Shown: positions 9,167 through 17,889 of the stretch, piece by piece
How positions within the stretch are numbered: position 1 is the stretch's first letter
How the letters are laid out: the number at the start of each line of letters is the position of its first letter
Assembly (NCBI RefSeq): GCF_021531815.1
Contig: NZ_JADYUM010000012.1
Span: 1 to 64,000, forward strand
Source of the DNA: Pseudoflavonifractor phocaeensis
GTDB taxonomy: Bacteria; Bacillota; Clostridia; Oscillospirales; Oscillospiraceae
Direction: 5' to 3'
Length of the DNA stretch: 64,000 nt
The notes under the pieces: model-generated
What the model was told of the DNA's origin: nothing
The model's database searches: none
Seen by the model: only the letters and a program-made list of their open reading frames with translations
Position numbers and translations under genes: made by a program

Positions 9167-9185
9167 GTGATAGCTCCTTCCTATC

Positions 9186-9222
9186 AAAAAAGTTCAGGCT
9201 ATCTGCGCATACAGATAGCCTG
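9186..9222 (-). terminator. Leader terminator (attenuator) before purE
   Basis: Perfect 11-bp stem CAGGCTATCTG/CAGATAGCCTG with a 6-nt loop, followed on the minus strand by AAC and six T. It lies directly upstream of the purE SD and 8 nt after the stop of the leader ORF, the layout of a transcription attenuator. Confidence 0.82.
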
Positions 9223-9230
9223 GTCAGGTT

Positions 9231-9305
9231 TTATCGGTGGATTTTGGGCGTGCTGGGGCCATGTCCGAACTGCTGCATGGGACAAAACAGACGAGAGCAG
9301 ATCAT
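9231..9305 (-). CDS. Short leader ORF (24 codons) of the purine operon
   Basis: A 24-codon frame starting at ATG 9305 with a strong SD (GGGGGAGG, 8 nt spacing). It begins MICSRLFCPMQQF and ends TPKIHR. It sits between the operon promoter and an intrinsic terminator, as leader peptides of attenuators do. There is no run of one codon, but two Cys, two adjacent Gln and three Pro are present. No homology is claimed. Its translation could set whether the terminator forms; alternatively it is a small secreted or regulatory peptide. Confidence 0.5.
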   Translation of the reverse strand: MICSRLFCPMQQFGHGPSTPKIHR

Positions 9306-9359
9306 GACAGGAACCTCCCCCATTGGAATCAAGGCGTTGCGCCCAACATCTCGGATTTT

Positions 9360-9388
9360 ATTCTATCGAAAAAAGGCAGATTTTGCAA
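9360..9388 (-). promoter_or_regulatory. Sigma-A promoter of the purine operon
   Basis: On the minus strand TTGCAA (9388-9383), a 17-bp spacer and TAGAAT (9365-9360). The leader RNA then runs about 130 nt to the terminator at 9222-9186. Confidence 0.8.
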
Positions 9389-9480
9389 GAGGTGATAACA
9401 TTTTCGTGAGCTTGTACAAGGAAAGGGAAAAAAGGGCGGGTAAAGTTGTCAGCCCGGGGCATACCCGGCGGGAAGAGAGG

Positions 9481-10572
9481 TCAAAGCAGTCCCGCAGTGC
9501 TCAGAATCCGGCTGACCTCCCGGGCGCGGTTGGGCCAGGCGGCCTGGGCGCCATAGTCCCGCCGGCGCTGGGAGACGAACCCCGGAGCCTCCTCCAGGGC
9601 GTGGCGGCACAGGGTGACGAACTCCTGCTGGTCGTGGGCCCCGTAGATCACGTCGGGGAACCGCTCCACCTGGTCGGGCCAGAGCATGGATACCACCGGC
9701 TTTCCGGTGGACAGGTATTCATAGACCCGGGTGGGCACCACTCCGTCGTCCTGCCGGTCGTCCCGGAGAAAGTTCAGCAGCACGTCGCAGCGGTAGAGCC
9801 AATCGGGCACCTGGTCCAGGGAGCAGGGCCCGGCCAGCACCACATTAGGCTGCCGCTCCAGACGGGGGAGCAGGCGGTTGCCCTCCCGGCGGCCCAGAAG
9901 CAGGAAGGTCCAATGGGGGCACTCCCGGGCGGCATAGAGGAGGGGGGACAGGTCCACGTCCTCACGTATGGTGCCCGCCCAGCCCAGCACGGGGCCGGAA
10001 GCCTGGGGCAGGGGGTCGGAGCGGAGGGAGGCGGTCTCTCCGGAGAACAGGGGGAAGTTGACTCCGTTGGGCAGCAGGGCGATGTTGGGACTGCAGGGGG
10101 ACAGCCGCTCCCCCAGCAGGGGGGAGGCCACGAAGACCACGTCGGCGGCGTTGGCCAAACTGCCCTCCCAGATGGGGGGCAGGTCCTCCCATTCCCGGTC
10201 GCAGTCATAGACCAGACCGCTGTAGTCCAGCTGGTCCAGCAGGTGGATGTGTTCCGGACTGGAGGTCCAAAGAAGGGGGGAGCGGAACCGGTGCCGGGCG
10301 GCCTGCTCCGCGATAAAACGGCCCAGCTTGCGCTGGCCCAGGCGGAAGAGCCCCCCGTACCGCTCCTCCATGGGCAGAAGGAGGGGGGGCAGGGTGTAGG
10401 CCGTCACATTGGGGCGGACCTTGCGGCCCTTTTCCCGGAAGGACCGGTCCATCGGTCCCGCGGCGGGGGAAAAATACAGCACCTGGGTGTCCTTCAGCCG
10501 GGAGATCAGCTGTTGGGTCCGGCCGGGCGTGGAGCTCCAGGGCTTGTTGGACAGGCATAGGATCTGCCGCAC
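9481..10572 (-). CDS. Glycosyltransferase, GT-B fold (family 4-like)
   Basis: The 363-residue product resembles GT-B glycosyltransferases of cell-surface polysaccharide synthesis. Visible features are an N-terminal acceptor half (ILCLSNKPWSSTPGRTQQL), the VLGWAGTIRED turn at the start of the donor half, and the donor-site VVPTRVYEYLSTGKPVVS near residue 285 with the conserved Glu. No membrane segment or signal peptide is evident, so it should act on the cytosolic face. The start is GTG 10572 with SD AGGAGG 9 nt upstream. It is separate from the pur operon: the pur promoter lies downstream of its stop. Substrate unknown. Confidence 0.82.
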   Translation of the reverse strand: MRQILCLSNKPWSSTPGRTQQLISRLKDTQVLYFSPAAGPMDRSFREKGRKVRPNVTAYTLPPLLLPMEERYGGLFRLGQRKLGRFIAEQAARHRFRSPLLWTSSPEHIHLLDQLDYSGLVYDCDREWEDLPPIWEGSLANAADVVFVASPLLGERLSPCSPNIALLPNGVNFPLFSGETASLRSDPLPQASGPVLGWAGTIREDVDLSPLLYAARECPHWTFLLLGRREGNRLLPRLERQPNVVLAGPCSLDQVPDWLYRCDVLLNFLRDDRQDDGVVPTRVYEYLSTGKPVVSMLWPDQVERFPDVIYGAHDQQEFVTLCRHALEEAPGFVSQRRRDYGAQAAWPNRAREVSRILSTAGLL

Positions 10573-10651
10573 GTTGGGAAGCCTCCTAAAATCAAAAGTA
10601 ATGAATTGGTTCGGGATTTGTGAGGTTCAGGTGAAATCGGGGAAATGTACC

Positions 10652-10680
10652 TTGCGCAACAGGACAAATGCGGCTATAAT
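10652..10680 (+). promoter_or_regulatory. Sigma-A promoter for the PAP2-aminotransferase pair
   Basis: TTGCGC, 17-bp spacer, TATAAT. The transcript would have a leader of about 125 nt before the PAP2 gene. Confidence 0.75.
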
Positions 10681-10814
10681 GAAACCTGAATCTAAATGGA
10701 GCGGTTGGACGGTCCGGGGAACATGCCTGCGGTGACCGCCCCATACTCAGAACATACACTGTGTCCATTATAAGTGACGGGGAAGACCTGGTCAAGGAGC
10801 GGGAGGTGAAAAAT

Positions 10815-11351
10815 ATGTTAGGTGCCCTGCAGAGTGTTGACGAGGGGATTTTGCTGGCCCTACAGGCGGTACACAGCGATTTTCTGGATCCTCTGGTGGA
10901 GGCCTATACCTGTACGGGCAACGCGGGGATGATCTGGATCCTGCTGTCCCTGGCCATGCTGTGCTACCAGCCCACCCGCCGGGCGGGGGTCCTGGCCCTG
11001 TGCGCCATGGCGCTGGGCCTGGTGTGCACCAACATGATCCTGAAGCCCCTGGTGGCCCGGCCCCGGCCCTGGCTGGACGTGGCGGGACTGGTCCCCCTCA
11101 TCCAAGAGCCGGACCCCAATTCCTTCCCCTCGGGCCACACCTGCGCCGCCTTTGCCGCGGCCGTGATCTTCTGGCGGGCCCTGCCGGAAAGCTGGGTGGG
11201 GACCAAGGCCCTGACGTTGACCATGGCCTTTCTGATGGGCCTGTCCCGGCTGTATGTGGGGGTCCACTATCCCTCGGACGTGGTGGCCGGAGCGCTGGTG
11301 GGTTACGCCTGCGCCTGGTCCGTATGGCATGTTTATCTGCTGCGCCGGTAG
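10815..11351 (+). CDS. PAP2-family membrane phosphatase
   Basis: The 178-residue integral membrane protein has all three phosphatase motifs: KPLVARPRP, PSGH and SRLYVGVHYPSD, with the catalytic His in the second and third. Five or so hydrophobic segments are visible. Such proteins dephosphorylate lipid pyrophosphates such as undecaprenyl pyrophosphate, or phosphatidylglycerol phosphate, on the outer face of the membrane; which one is not decidable here. Start ATG 10815 follows GGGAGGTG. It appears cotranscribed with the aminotransferase 48 bp downstream. Confidence 0.9.
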   Translation: MLGALQSVDEGILLALQAVHSDFLDPLVEAYTCTGNAGMIWILLSLAMLCYQPTRRAGVLALCAMALGLVCTNMILKPLVARPRPWLDVAGLVPLIQEPDPNSFPSGHTCAAFAAAVIFWRALPESWVGTKALTLTMAFLMGLSRLYVGVHYPSDVVAGALVGYACAWSVWHVYLLRR

Positions 11352-11399
11352 AGAAGGCGGCGCGGAAAAATACAGATAAAGAGAAAGAGGAGAATGGAA

Positions 11400-12254
11400 A
11401 TGAAGGAAGTAGGATATTATAACGGGACCATCGGTCCCCTGGCGGAGATGACCGTCCCCATGGGGGACCGGGCTCTGTACTTCGGCGACGGCATCTATGA
11501 GGCCACCTGCGTGGCCAACCGGGTGCCCTTCGCCCTGGACGACCACCTGGACCGGATGTACAACAGCCTGCGGCTGCTGGAGATCCCCTTCACCATGGAG
11601 CGGGAGCAGGTCAAGGCGGAGCTGCAGAAGGTCATCGACGCGGCGGAGGAGACCCCTGTCCAGTTCCTGTACTGGCAGGTCACCCGGGGCGTCTGTCCCC
11701 GGAACCACCCCTTCCCCCCGGCGGACGTACATCCCAGCCTGATGATCTATGTGAAGCCCCACACCATGAAGTCCATGGACAAGCCCTATAAGCTCATCTC
11801 CATGGAGGACATCCGGTTCAAGCTATGCAACATCAAGACCCTGAACCTGATCCCCAGCGTGCTGGCCAACCAGCGGGCGGTGGAGCACGGCTGTGACGAG
11901 GCGGTGCTCCACCGGGGCAGCCGGGTCACCGAGTGCGCCCACAGCAACATCTCCATCCTGAAGGACGGCGTGCTGCGCACCGCCCCCACCGACGAGCTGA
12001 TCCTTCCCGGCATCACCCGGAAGCACCTGCTGGCCCTGGCCAAGGAGCACGGCATCCCCACCGACGAGCGGCCCTTCTCCATGGTGGAGCTGATGAACGC
12101 CGACGAGGCCATCGTCACCAGTTCCAGCGCCCTGTGTATGCGGGTGGAGTCCATCGACGGTATCCCCGTGGGCGGTAAGGATCCCCAGCGGCTGAAGCTG
12201 CTCCAGGACGCCTACTGGGAGAAGTTCCAGCGGGAGACGCAGCCTGCCAAGTAA
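11400..12254 (+). CDS. Class IV aminotransferase, probably D-amino acid aminotransferase
   Basis: The 284-residue PLP enzyme has fold-type IV signatures: YFGDGIYEATCV near residue 27, the PLP lysine in CNIKTLNLIPSVLA near 145, TECAHSNISI (Glu near 179) and VTSSSALCMRVESIDG near the C-terminus. Similarity of the N-terminus (YYNGTIGPLAEMTVPMGDRALYFGD) favours D-alanine aminotransferase, which would supply D-Glu/D-Ala for peptidoglycan; branched-chain or 4-amino-4-deoxychorismate activity is not excluded. ATG 11400 is preferred over ATG 11394, which lies only 1 nt from the SD GAGGAG. Confidence 0.85.
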   Translation: MKEVGYYNGTIGPLAEMTVPMGDRALYFGDGIYEATCVANRVPFALDDHLDRMYNSLRLLEIPFTMEREQVKAELQKVIDAAEETPVQFLYWQVTRGVCPRNHPFPPADVHPSLMIYVKPHTMKSMDKPYKLISMEDIRFKLCNIKTLNLIPSVLANQRAVEHGCDEAVLHRGSRVTECAHSNISILKDGVLRTAPTDELILPGITRKHLLALAKEHGIPTDERPFSMVELMNADEAIVTSSSALCMRVESIDGIPVGGKDPQRLKLLQDAYWEKFQRETQPAK

Positions 12255-12299
12255 AAAGAATGAAAACAGCCCCCGGCGTTTTGGAAACGCCGGGGGCTG
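12251..12299 (-). terminator. Intrinsic terminator between convergent genes
   Basis: Perfect 15-bp stem CAGCCCCCGGCGTTT/AAACGCCGGGGGCTG with a 3-nt loop. On the minus strand it is followed by TTTTCATTCTTTTT, so it mainly serves the uracil-DNA glycosylase gene; the stem may also slow plus-strand transcription after the aminotransferase. Confidence 0.85.
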
Positions 12300-12306
12300 C
12301 GCTGTC

Positions 12307-12882
12307 TCAATAGGTGTGGGTGCATACCTCACGGATCTTGGCCTGGAGGCTTTTCAGGTCCTGGAAGGTGTCGGGGCGTTTGCTGGGGTCCCGGAGGATG
12401 GCGGCGGGGTGGTACAGGGCGGTCATCTGGACCCCGGCCTTGGTAAACCACTGGCCGTGTTCCTTGGTGATCTTGAAATCCTCCCGGATCAGACGGGTGG
12501 CGGCGATGCGCCCCAGGCAGACGATGATCTTGGGCCGGAGCAGAGCCACCTGATTCCGAAGGTAGCCGATGCAGGCGTCCTGCTCTGTGTTCAGGGGGTC
12601 CCGGTTCTGGGGCGGACGGCACTTGACAATGTTGGCGATGTACACGTTTTTCTTCCGGTCCAGGTCGATGAGCTCCAGCATGTCGTCCAGCAGCTTGCCG
12701 CCCCGGCCCACGAAGGGCTCGCCCTGGAGGTCCTCGTTTTCACCGGGGCCCTCGCCGATGCACATGACCTCGGCGTCCCGGGGGCCCACGCCGAAGACCA
12801 CGTTGTGCCGGGTGTCAGCCAAGGCGCACTTCTGGCAGGCCATGCAGGTCCGCTCCAGCGCCTCCCAATTTAACATCGCCAT
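12307..12882 (-). CDS. Uracil-DNA glycosylase, type 4 (Fe-S)
   Basis: The 191-residue product is a family 4 UDG, which removes uracil from DNA. It shows the Fe-S cysteines CMACQKC near residue 13 and later Cys in VKCRPPQNRDP and IVCLGRIAA, the active-site GEGPGENED (family form GEAPG) and the C-terminal YHPAAILRD motif. Start ATG 12882 follows AAAGGAT. It lies downstream of comM on the same strand, with a 92-bp gap, and ends at a strong terminator. Confidence 0.94.
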   Translation of the reverse strand: MAMLNWEALERTCMACQKCALADTRHNVVFGVGPRDAEVMCIGEGPGENEDLQGEPFVGRGGKLLDDMLELIDLDRKKNVYIANIVKCRPPQNRDPLNTEQDACIGYLRNQVALLRPKIIVCLGRIAATRLIREDFKITKEHGQWFTKAGVQMTALYHPAAILRDPSKRPDTFQDLKSLQAKIREVCTHTY

Positions 12883-12974
12883 CCGTGTTTCATCCTTTCT
12901 TACGGCCGGTGACCGGTATCAAACAGGCCGCCGGAGTTTTCCTGCCCCGGCCATTGCGGGGAGGAAAGGCGGGA

Positions 12975-14483
12975 CTACCGCCTCAAATATTCCGGCGGGC
13001 GGTACTGGAGGGCCTCGGCCAGGTGGGGGACCTGAATGGTCCCGCTGCCCTCCAGATCGGCGATGGTCCTGGCCACCCGCAGGATGCGGTCGTAGCTCCG
13101 GGCGGTGAGGCCCATCCGCTCAAAGGCACCCTTCATCAGCCGCTGGCAGCTCTCATCCAGCGCGCAGAACCGGTCCAGTTCGTCCCGTTCCAGCCGGGCG
13201 TTGCAGGGGGCGGTCTGGCGGCGGCGCTGGAGGTCCCGGGCCTCGTTGACCCGTTCCCGGACCATGGCGGAGGGCTCGGAGCGCTCCTGCTGGGACAGCT
13301 CCTCAAACTCCAGGGCTGCCACCTCCACAAAGATGTCGATGCGGTCCAGCAGGGGACCGGACAGCCGGGAGAGATACTTCTTTACCTCACTTTCCGTACA
13401 GCGGCACCGGCCCGAGGGGTGGCCGTACCAGCCGCACTTGCAGGGGTTCATGGCGCATACCAGCATGAACCGGCTGGGGTAGGTGACGGTGCCCGAGGCC
13501 CGGGAGATCTGGACCTGTCCGTCCTCCAGGGGTTGGCGCAGCACCTCCAGCACCTCCTTGGGGAACTCGGGCAGCTCGTCCAGAAACAGCACCCCGTTGT
13601 GGGCCAGGGAGATCTCTCCCGGCCGGGGGTTGGAGCCGCCCCCCGCCATCCCCATGGGGGAGACGGTGTGGTGGGGGGACCGGAAGGGACGCGCGTCGAT
13701 GAGGGGGTGTTCCGAGGTGGTGAGCCCCATGACGGAGTGGATCTCGGTGGCCTCCAGGGCCTCCCGGTGGCTCATGCGGGGGAGAATGCCGGGCAGGCGG
13801 CGGGCCAGCATGGACTTGCCAGACCCCGGCGGGCCGGACATGAGGATGTTGTGGCCGCCGGCGGCGGCGATCTCCAGGGCCCGCTTCACCTGCTCCTGGC
13901 CCTTCACCTGGTCAAAGTCGGGACCCTGGACGGCGTCAGACCCGGGACGCCAGGGGGCGGCGGGAAGGATGGGCTCCTCCCCGGACAAGTGGCGGACCAG
14001 CTGGGCCACGTCGCGGACGGGGTAGACAGTGGGACCCTCCGCCAGGGTGGCCTCGGCGGCGTTGTCCTCGGGGACATAGATGGCTTCTATCCCCTCCCGC
14101 TTGGCAGCCAGCGCCATGGGCAGCATCCCGGCGCAGGGCCGCAGGGCGCCGGACAGGGACAGTTCCCCCAGAAAGGCGCAACTCTGCTCCCGCAGCTTCA
14201 GCTGGCCTCCGGCGGCCAGAATGCCTACCAGCATGGGCAGGTCGTAGAGGGTGCCCACCTTCTTCAGGTGGGCGGGGGCCAGATTGACGGTGATACGGCT
14301 GACCGGGAAGGTAAACCCACAGTTCTTGATGGCGGCGCGTACCCGCTCCCGGGCCTCGTTGACGGCGGCGTCAGGCAGACCCACAACTGTGAAGGCGGGC
14401 AGACCGCCGGACAGGTCGCACTCTGCGGACACCAGGTAGCCGGACACGCCATGCAGCCCCAGCGAGCGGACAGAACATACCAT
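12975..14483 (-). CDS. comM: YifB/ComM family Mg-chelatase-like AAA+ ATPase
   Basis: The 502-residue protein has the N-terminal ChlI domain (CDLSGGLPAFTVVGLPDAAV), the Walker A GPPGSGKSMLARRLPG near residue 216, Walker B GVLFLDELPEF, and a C-terminal Mg-chelatase domain. Four Cys in NPCKCGWYG...CRCTE form the zinc-like site typical of the family. ComM drives branch migration during integration of DNA in natural transformation; in Clostridia the role is inferred. Start ATG 14483 follows GGGAGG; the frame open to 14522 has no SD. Confidence 0.94.
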   Translation of the reverse strand: MVCSVRSLGLHGVSGYLVSAECDLSGGLPAFTVVGLPDAAVNEARERVRAAIKNCGFTFPVSRITVNLAPAHLKKVGTLYDLPMLVGILAAGGQLKLREQSCAFLGELSLSGALRPCAGMLPMALAAKREGIEAIYVPEDNAAEATLAEGPTVYPVRDVAQLVRHLSGEEPILPAAPWRPGSDAVQGPDFDQVKGQEQVKRALEIAAAGGHNILMSGPPGSGKSMLARRLPGILPRMSHREALEATEIHSVMGLTTSEHPLIDARPFRSPHHTVSPMGMAGGGSNPRPGEISLAHNGVLFLDELPEFPKEVLEVLRQPLEDGQVQISRASGTVTYPSRFMLVCAMNPCKCGWYGHPSGRCRCTESEVKKYLSRLSGPLLDRIDIFVEVAALEFEELSQQERSEPSAMVRERVNEARDLQRRRQTAPCNARLERDELDRFCALDESCQRLMKGAFERMGLTARSYDRILRVARTIADLEGSGTIQVPHLAEALQYRPPEYLRR

Positions 14484-14637
14484 GTTGAAACCTCCCGGGC
14501 AGAATGAGATGGTCCTCCCCACCTGCGGCAGATGGGGAAATATGTTCCTATTTTAGCCCTTTTGGCCAGAGATTGCAACCGGGCATCTCTCGGGTTTTTG
14601 AGAAAGCTGAATTTTGAGAAATAAGGGTTACAAACGG

Positions 14638-15104
14638 TAAATTTTGGTTTATCGCCCTAAGGCACCTAAAACCTATGTTATGTAGGGCAAGGGCTTTGCC
14701 CTTGCCTTTTCTGGGTAGACAAAATACTGGGAAAAATTTGCGCACTGGAACACTTCGCTTGCGGGCGGGACGGGAGATGGGATGTTTCGCCCCCCGGGCG
14801 AGGTGCTTTTGTAGAGATACAAAAGTACCCCAAAAATCTCCGGGGCCCCGGCCCCCCAGGGGCGTCCTACAAAAAGGTCTGCCTCGCATCCGGCGCCCAT
14901 CCCCTGGTTTTGCTGCCCCGCCTTCCGGGCCTTCGGCCCTGGGTCGGGGAAACTTGGATTGGGACAGCCGCTGAATCCTGCGCCTGGGTTTCACAACTGT
15001 GCGGCGTGGTCCTGGACTGCGCTGGCCCGCTCCACAGCACAGCTTGATTCATCGGCAACCACTCATACAGAGCGTATCATTGCTGCCCCATAAACTAAAA
15101 TGGA
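14638..15104. mobile_element. MITE-like repeat element, copy 2 (short form)
   Basis: A 467-bp element between comM and the histidine kinase gene. The left end reads TAAATTTTGGTTTAT (14638-14652); the right end ATAAACTAAAATGGA is a degraded complement. It carries the TACAAAAGTA-type hairpin (14812-14829 region) and the short GGGCAAGGGC/GCCCTTGCC stem near 14683-14706, like copy 3, but lacks the ACTTTTGG module of copies 1 and 4. Only 7 bp separate its right end from the TAG stop of the kinase gene. The rest of the 628-bp gap (14484-14637) shows no gene. Confidence 0.75.
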
Positions 15105-15111
15105 TAAAGGA

Positions 15112-16563
15112 CTAACCCCGTTCGTCCGGTTCTTCACACAGCGGCAGCACAAACGTGATCCGAGTGCCCACATCCACCCGGGACACCACCTCGAACCAAC
15201 CGCCGTGGCGGTCTACGATCCACTTGGCGATGGATAAACCCAGGCCGGTGCCGCCGGTCTTGCGGTCCCGGGACTGGTCGGCGCGGTAAAACCGCTCGAA
15301 AATGTGGGGGATCCCCTCGGGGGGGATGCCCATTCCCTCATCCTGAACGGTGACCCGGGCATAGCCCTGGTTTACTGTCACCCGCAGGTAGACCTTATCC
15401 CCTTGGCTGCTGTATTTCACGCTGTTGTCCATCAGCACCCGCATCAGCTGCTTCATCAGGCCGGGGTCTGCGAACACCGTCACCGGTTCCTCACCCCACC
15501 GGGGCAGGAACAGCCGGTCGGGATGGATCATCTCCTCCTCCCGGAGCACCTCGCCGGCCAGCCGGGTCAGGTCCAGCCGTTCCTTTTTCACCGGCTGGGA
15601 GTCGTTGTCGCCCCGGGCCAAGAAAAGCAGCTGTTCCACCAGCCGTTCCATGGCCGCGGCCTCAGACCGGATGGCATCGATGGACTCCTGAAGGGCTTCC
15701 GGGTCTGACTTGCCCCAGCGGTCCAGCAGGGCGGCGTAGCCCTGGATGACGGCGATGGGGGTGCGCAGCTCGTGGCTGGCGTCGGAGACAAAACGCATCT
15801 GCGCGGTGTACGCCCGGTTCACCCGGTCCAGCATGTCGTTGATGGCCTGGGCCACGCCCCGCAGCTCCTTCTGGGTGGCCAGAAGATCGATGCGGCTGTC
15901 CAGGTGCTTGGCGTTGATCTTATCCAACTCTCCCGCCAGGTTTTCCAGCTCCCGCCGTGACATGTGTGTCATGGAGTTGAGGCGGGAGGCGGTGGCGGCC
16001 AGGTCCTGGATGGGCCGCAGCACCTTGCGGATGGCTCGGTTGTTTCGGAACAGGTTGGTCAGCAGGGACAGCCCCTGGCAGACCAGCAGAGCCATGCCCG
16101 CCCAGTACAAAGTCCGGAAGATCCCGGCCAGCTCCACCCTGACGGCGTAGGGACGCCCGCCGTTTGGCAGCTCCACGGTGTAGTAGCTGCTCAAGTTCCA
16201 GCTGCGCAGGCCGTCTTTGGTCTCATCCCGCAGGGGAAGCCAGGAGAAGGCCGACAGCTCATAGCCCTCCGGCGCCCTGTCCAGGGGAGCGATGGTATAG
16301 TCGCTGGCCTCCATCCAGGGGATGGCGTCGGCGGTGGGCACTCCGCGCTCCGCCACAAGGGCGGCCACATCGGCGCAGCGGTTCTCGGCATAAAAGACCA
16401 GGCCCACCAGCGCCATCAGCACCAGCAGCAGGTCCATGACCAGAAAGATCCCCAGCTGCCGCAGGAAAAAACCGCTGTTCAGCCGGAAGACCAGGGAGGA
16501 GTCCCGGGCCGCGGTGATGGGGTCCGCCGGGGGCGGGTTTCGAAACCGGTTTTTTTTGACCAC
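15112..16563 (-). CDS. Sensor histidine kinase
   Basis: The 483-residue kinase has two membrane segments (about residues 35-57 and 150-170) around a roughly 90-residue external sensor, a HAMP-like linker, the phospho-acceptor His in SDASHELRTPIAVIQGY, and ATPase boxes (MDNSVKYSS, DEGMGIP, GGTGLGLSIAKWIVDRHGG). It would phosphorylate the response regulator encoded upstream in the same operon. The start is GTG 16563 after GGAGGGAG. The flavodoxin-like gene lies between kinase and regulator. Its stop is 7 bp from repeat copy 2. Signal unknown. Confidence 0.92.
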   Translation of the reverse strand: MVKKNRFRNPPPADPITAARDSSLVFRLNSGFFLRQLGIFLVMDLLLVLMALVGLVFYAENRCADVAALVAERGVPTADAIPWMEASDYTIAPLDRAPEGYELSAFSWLPLRDETKDGLRSWNLSSYYTVELPNGGRPYAVRVELAGIFRTLYWAGMALLVCQGLSLLTNLFRNNRAIRKVLRPIQDLAATASRLNSMTHMSRRELENLAGELDKINAKHLDSRIDLLATQKELRGVAQAINDMLDRVNRAYTAQMRFVSDASHELRTPIAVIQGYAALLDRWGKSDPEALQESIDAIRSEAAAMERLVEQLLFLARGDNDSQPVKKERLDLTRLAGEVLREEEMIHPDRLFLPRWGEEPVTVFADPGLMKQLMRVLMDNSVKYSSQGDKVYLRVTVNQGYARVTVQDEGMGIPPEGIPHIFERFYRADQSRDRKTGGTGLGLSIAKWIVDRHGGWFEVVSRVDVGTRITFVLPLCEEPDERG

Positions 16564-16608
16564 AGATACTCCCTCCTTCCAAGCTTTTTCCAGGGAAGAA
16601 GCTGCCGC

Positions 16609-17115
16609 TCAGCCCTGCTCCCTCAGCCACTTCCGAATCGTGTCCAGATTCTGATAGGCCACAAAGCTGCCGCCCTTCAAGTACATGTCCAGCTGGGCCT
16701 GCTCCTCCGGGGTGCGGCGGCTACCCTTGTCCTGGAGCGCCTCGCGGTCAGACCGGGTGGCCATGTTCACCATACGCCGCTTCAGCCAACCCACCTTTTT
16801 GGGGGCATACCCGCCCTGGAGATAGAAGATAGGCGCATTGGGTACATAGTTGGCCTTGCTCAGGGTGGATAGGGCCTGGGACCCGGGCGGGGTCATACCT
16901 ACGCCGCAGGCCGCCTTGACAGTAAAATGTTTGACCGCCTGGTCGATCCCCTGGATGTGTCCGGCCATCAGCGGACCCATGAACAGCACTTCGTCTTCGA
17001 GGCCCAGCTTCTCCTGGGCCTGGTCCAGCTCATAGAGCTTCAGCTTCTCCGCCTTGGACAGCATCTCGGCGTACTCTTTGGTGAATCCGGTGTTGGATTT
17101 GTAAACAATGACCAC
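16609..17115 (-). CDS. Flavodoxin-like protein
   Basis: The 168-residue cytosolic protein starts VIVYKSNTGFTKEYAEM, a P-loop-like FMN phosphate-binding segment of the flavodoxin fold, followed by LEDEVLFMGPLMAGHIQG. The second half (LKRRMVNMATRSDREALQ) is helical and not diagnostic. The start is GTG 17115 with SD AAAGGAG 9 nt upstream; an open frame to 17163 has no SD. It is encoded between the response regulator and its kinase, so a redox role tied to this two-component system is possible, but only by context. Confidence 0.78.
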   Translation of the reverse strand: MVIVYKSNTGFTKEYAEMLSKAEKLKLYELDQAQEKLGLEDEVLFMGPLMAGHIQGIDQAVKHFTVKAACGVGMTPPGSQALSTLSKANYVPNAPIFYLQGGYAPKKVGWLKRRMVNMATRSDREALQDKGSRRTPEEQAQLDMYLKGGSFVAYQNLDTIRKWLREQG

Positions 17116-17200
17116 TGTGGACCGCTCCTTTTGTGTTGTTATATTTGTGAGAGTGCGAGGCAAAGTCCGGCTTGCCGGCTCACGGCAGCCAAACGCGGCA

Positions 17201-17875
17201 TTATTCGTCTTTGATCACATATCCCACGCCACGGACGGTATGAATCAGTTTGATGCCGAAGGCCTCGTCGATCTTGCTGCGCAAAAAGCGGATGTACACA
17301 TCTACAGAATTGGTTTCTCCCACGAAGTCAAAGCCCCACACGCTGTCCAGCAGGGCTTCCCGGGTCAGGACCCGGCCCTTGTTTTCCAGCAGGTGGCACA
17401 GCAGGTCGAATTCTTTCTTTGTCAATTCCACCTCCTGGCCCCTGACAGTGACCCGGTGGCGATCAATATCCATGGACAACTCGCCTGCGGTGAGGACCTG
17501 GCTGTCGTGCCCGCCGTGGTTCCGCAGGGCGGCCCGGATCCGGGCCAACAGCTCCTCGATGGCGAAGGGTTTGGTGATGTAGTCATCCGCTCCGGAATCC
17601 AGGCCGGACACCTTGTCCATGACGCTGTCCCGGGCGGTGAGCATGATGACGGGGAGCTGGCTCTCCTTCCGCAGGCGGCGCAGCACCTCCATCCCCGACA
17701 GCTGGGGCAGCATGATGTCCAGCAGCACCAGGTCGAACTCCCCGGACCGGGCCCACTCCAGACCGGTGCGGCCGTCAAAGGCCTTTTCCACCCGGTAGCC
17801 CTCATACTTCAGCTCCATCTCCACCATACGGGCCAATTTTTCCTCGTCTTCCACCAAAAGGATCCGTTCTCCCAT
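17201..17875 (-). CDS. OmpR/PhoB-family response regulator
   Basis: The 224-residue regulator has a receiver domain (acidic pair in LLVEDEEK, phospho-acceptor Asp in LVLLDIMLPQLSG, Thr in MLTARD, Lys in TKPFAIEE) and a winged-helix DNA-binding domain ending VRGVGYVIKDE. It follows the DUF4342 gene by 14 bp and precedes the flavodoxin-like and kinase genes. A pair of CATTAA direct repeats with 11-bp spacing upstream of the operon is a candidate binding site for it. Confidence 0.95.
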   Translation of the reverse strand: MGERILLVEDEEKLARMVEMELKYEGYRVEKAFDGRTGLEWARSGEFDLVLLDIMLPQLSGMEVLRRLRKESQLPVIMLTARDSVMDKVSGLDSGADDYITKPFAIEELLARIRAALRNHGGHDSQVLTAGELSMDIDRHRVTVRGQEVELTKKEFDLLCHLLENKGRVLTREALLDSVWGFDFVGETNSVDVYIRFLRSKIDEAFGIKLIHTVRGVGYVIKDE

Positions 17876-17889
17876 ATCCCTTCACCTCA

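Noticed and set aside
9225-9355. Purine or ykkC-type riboswitch in the pur operon leader
   Set aside because: No conserved core of either class is visible; the leader ORF and terminator explain the region better.
11290-12300. CRISPR-like or tandem repeats
   Set aside because: None found here or elsewhere in the window; repeated words are codon-bias effects (CTGGCC, GGCGAG and the like).
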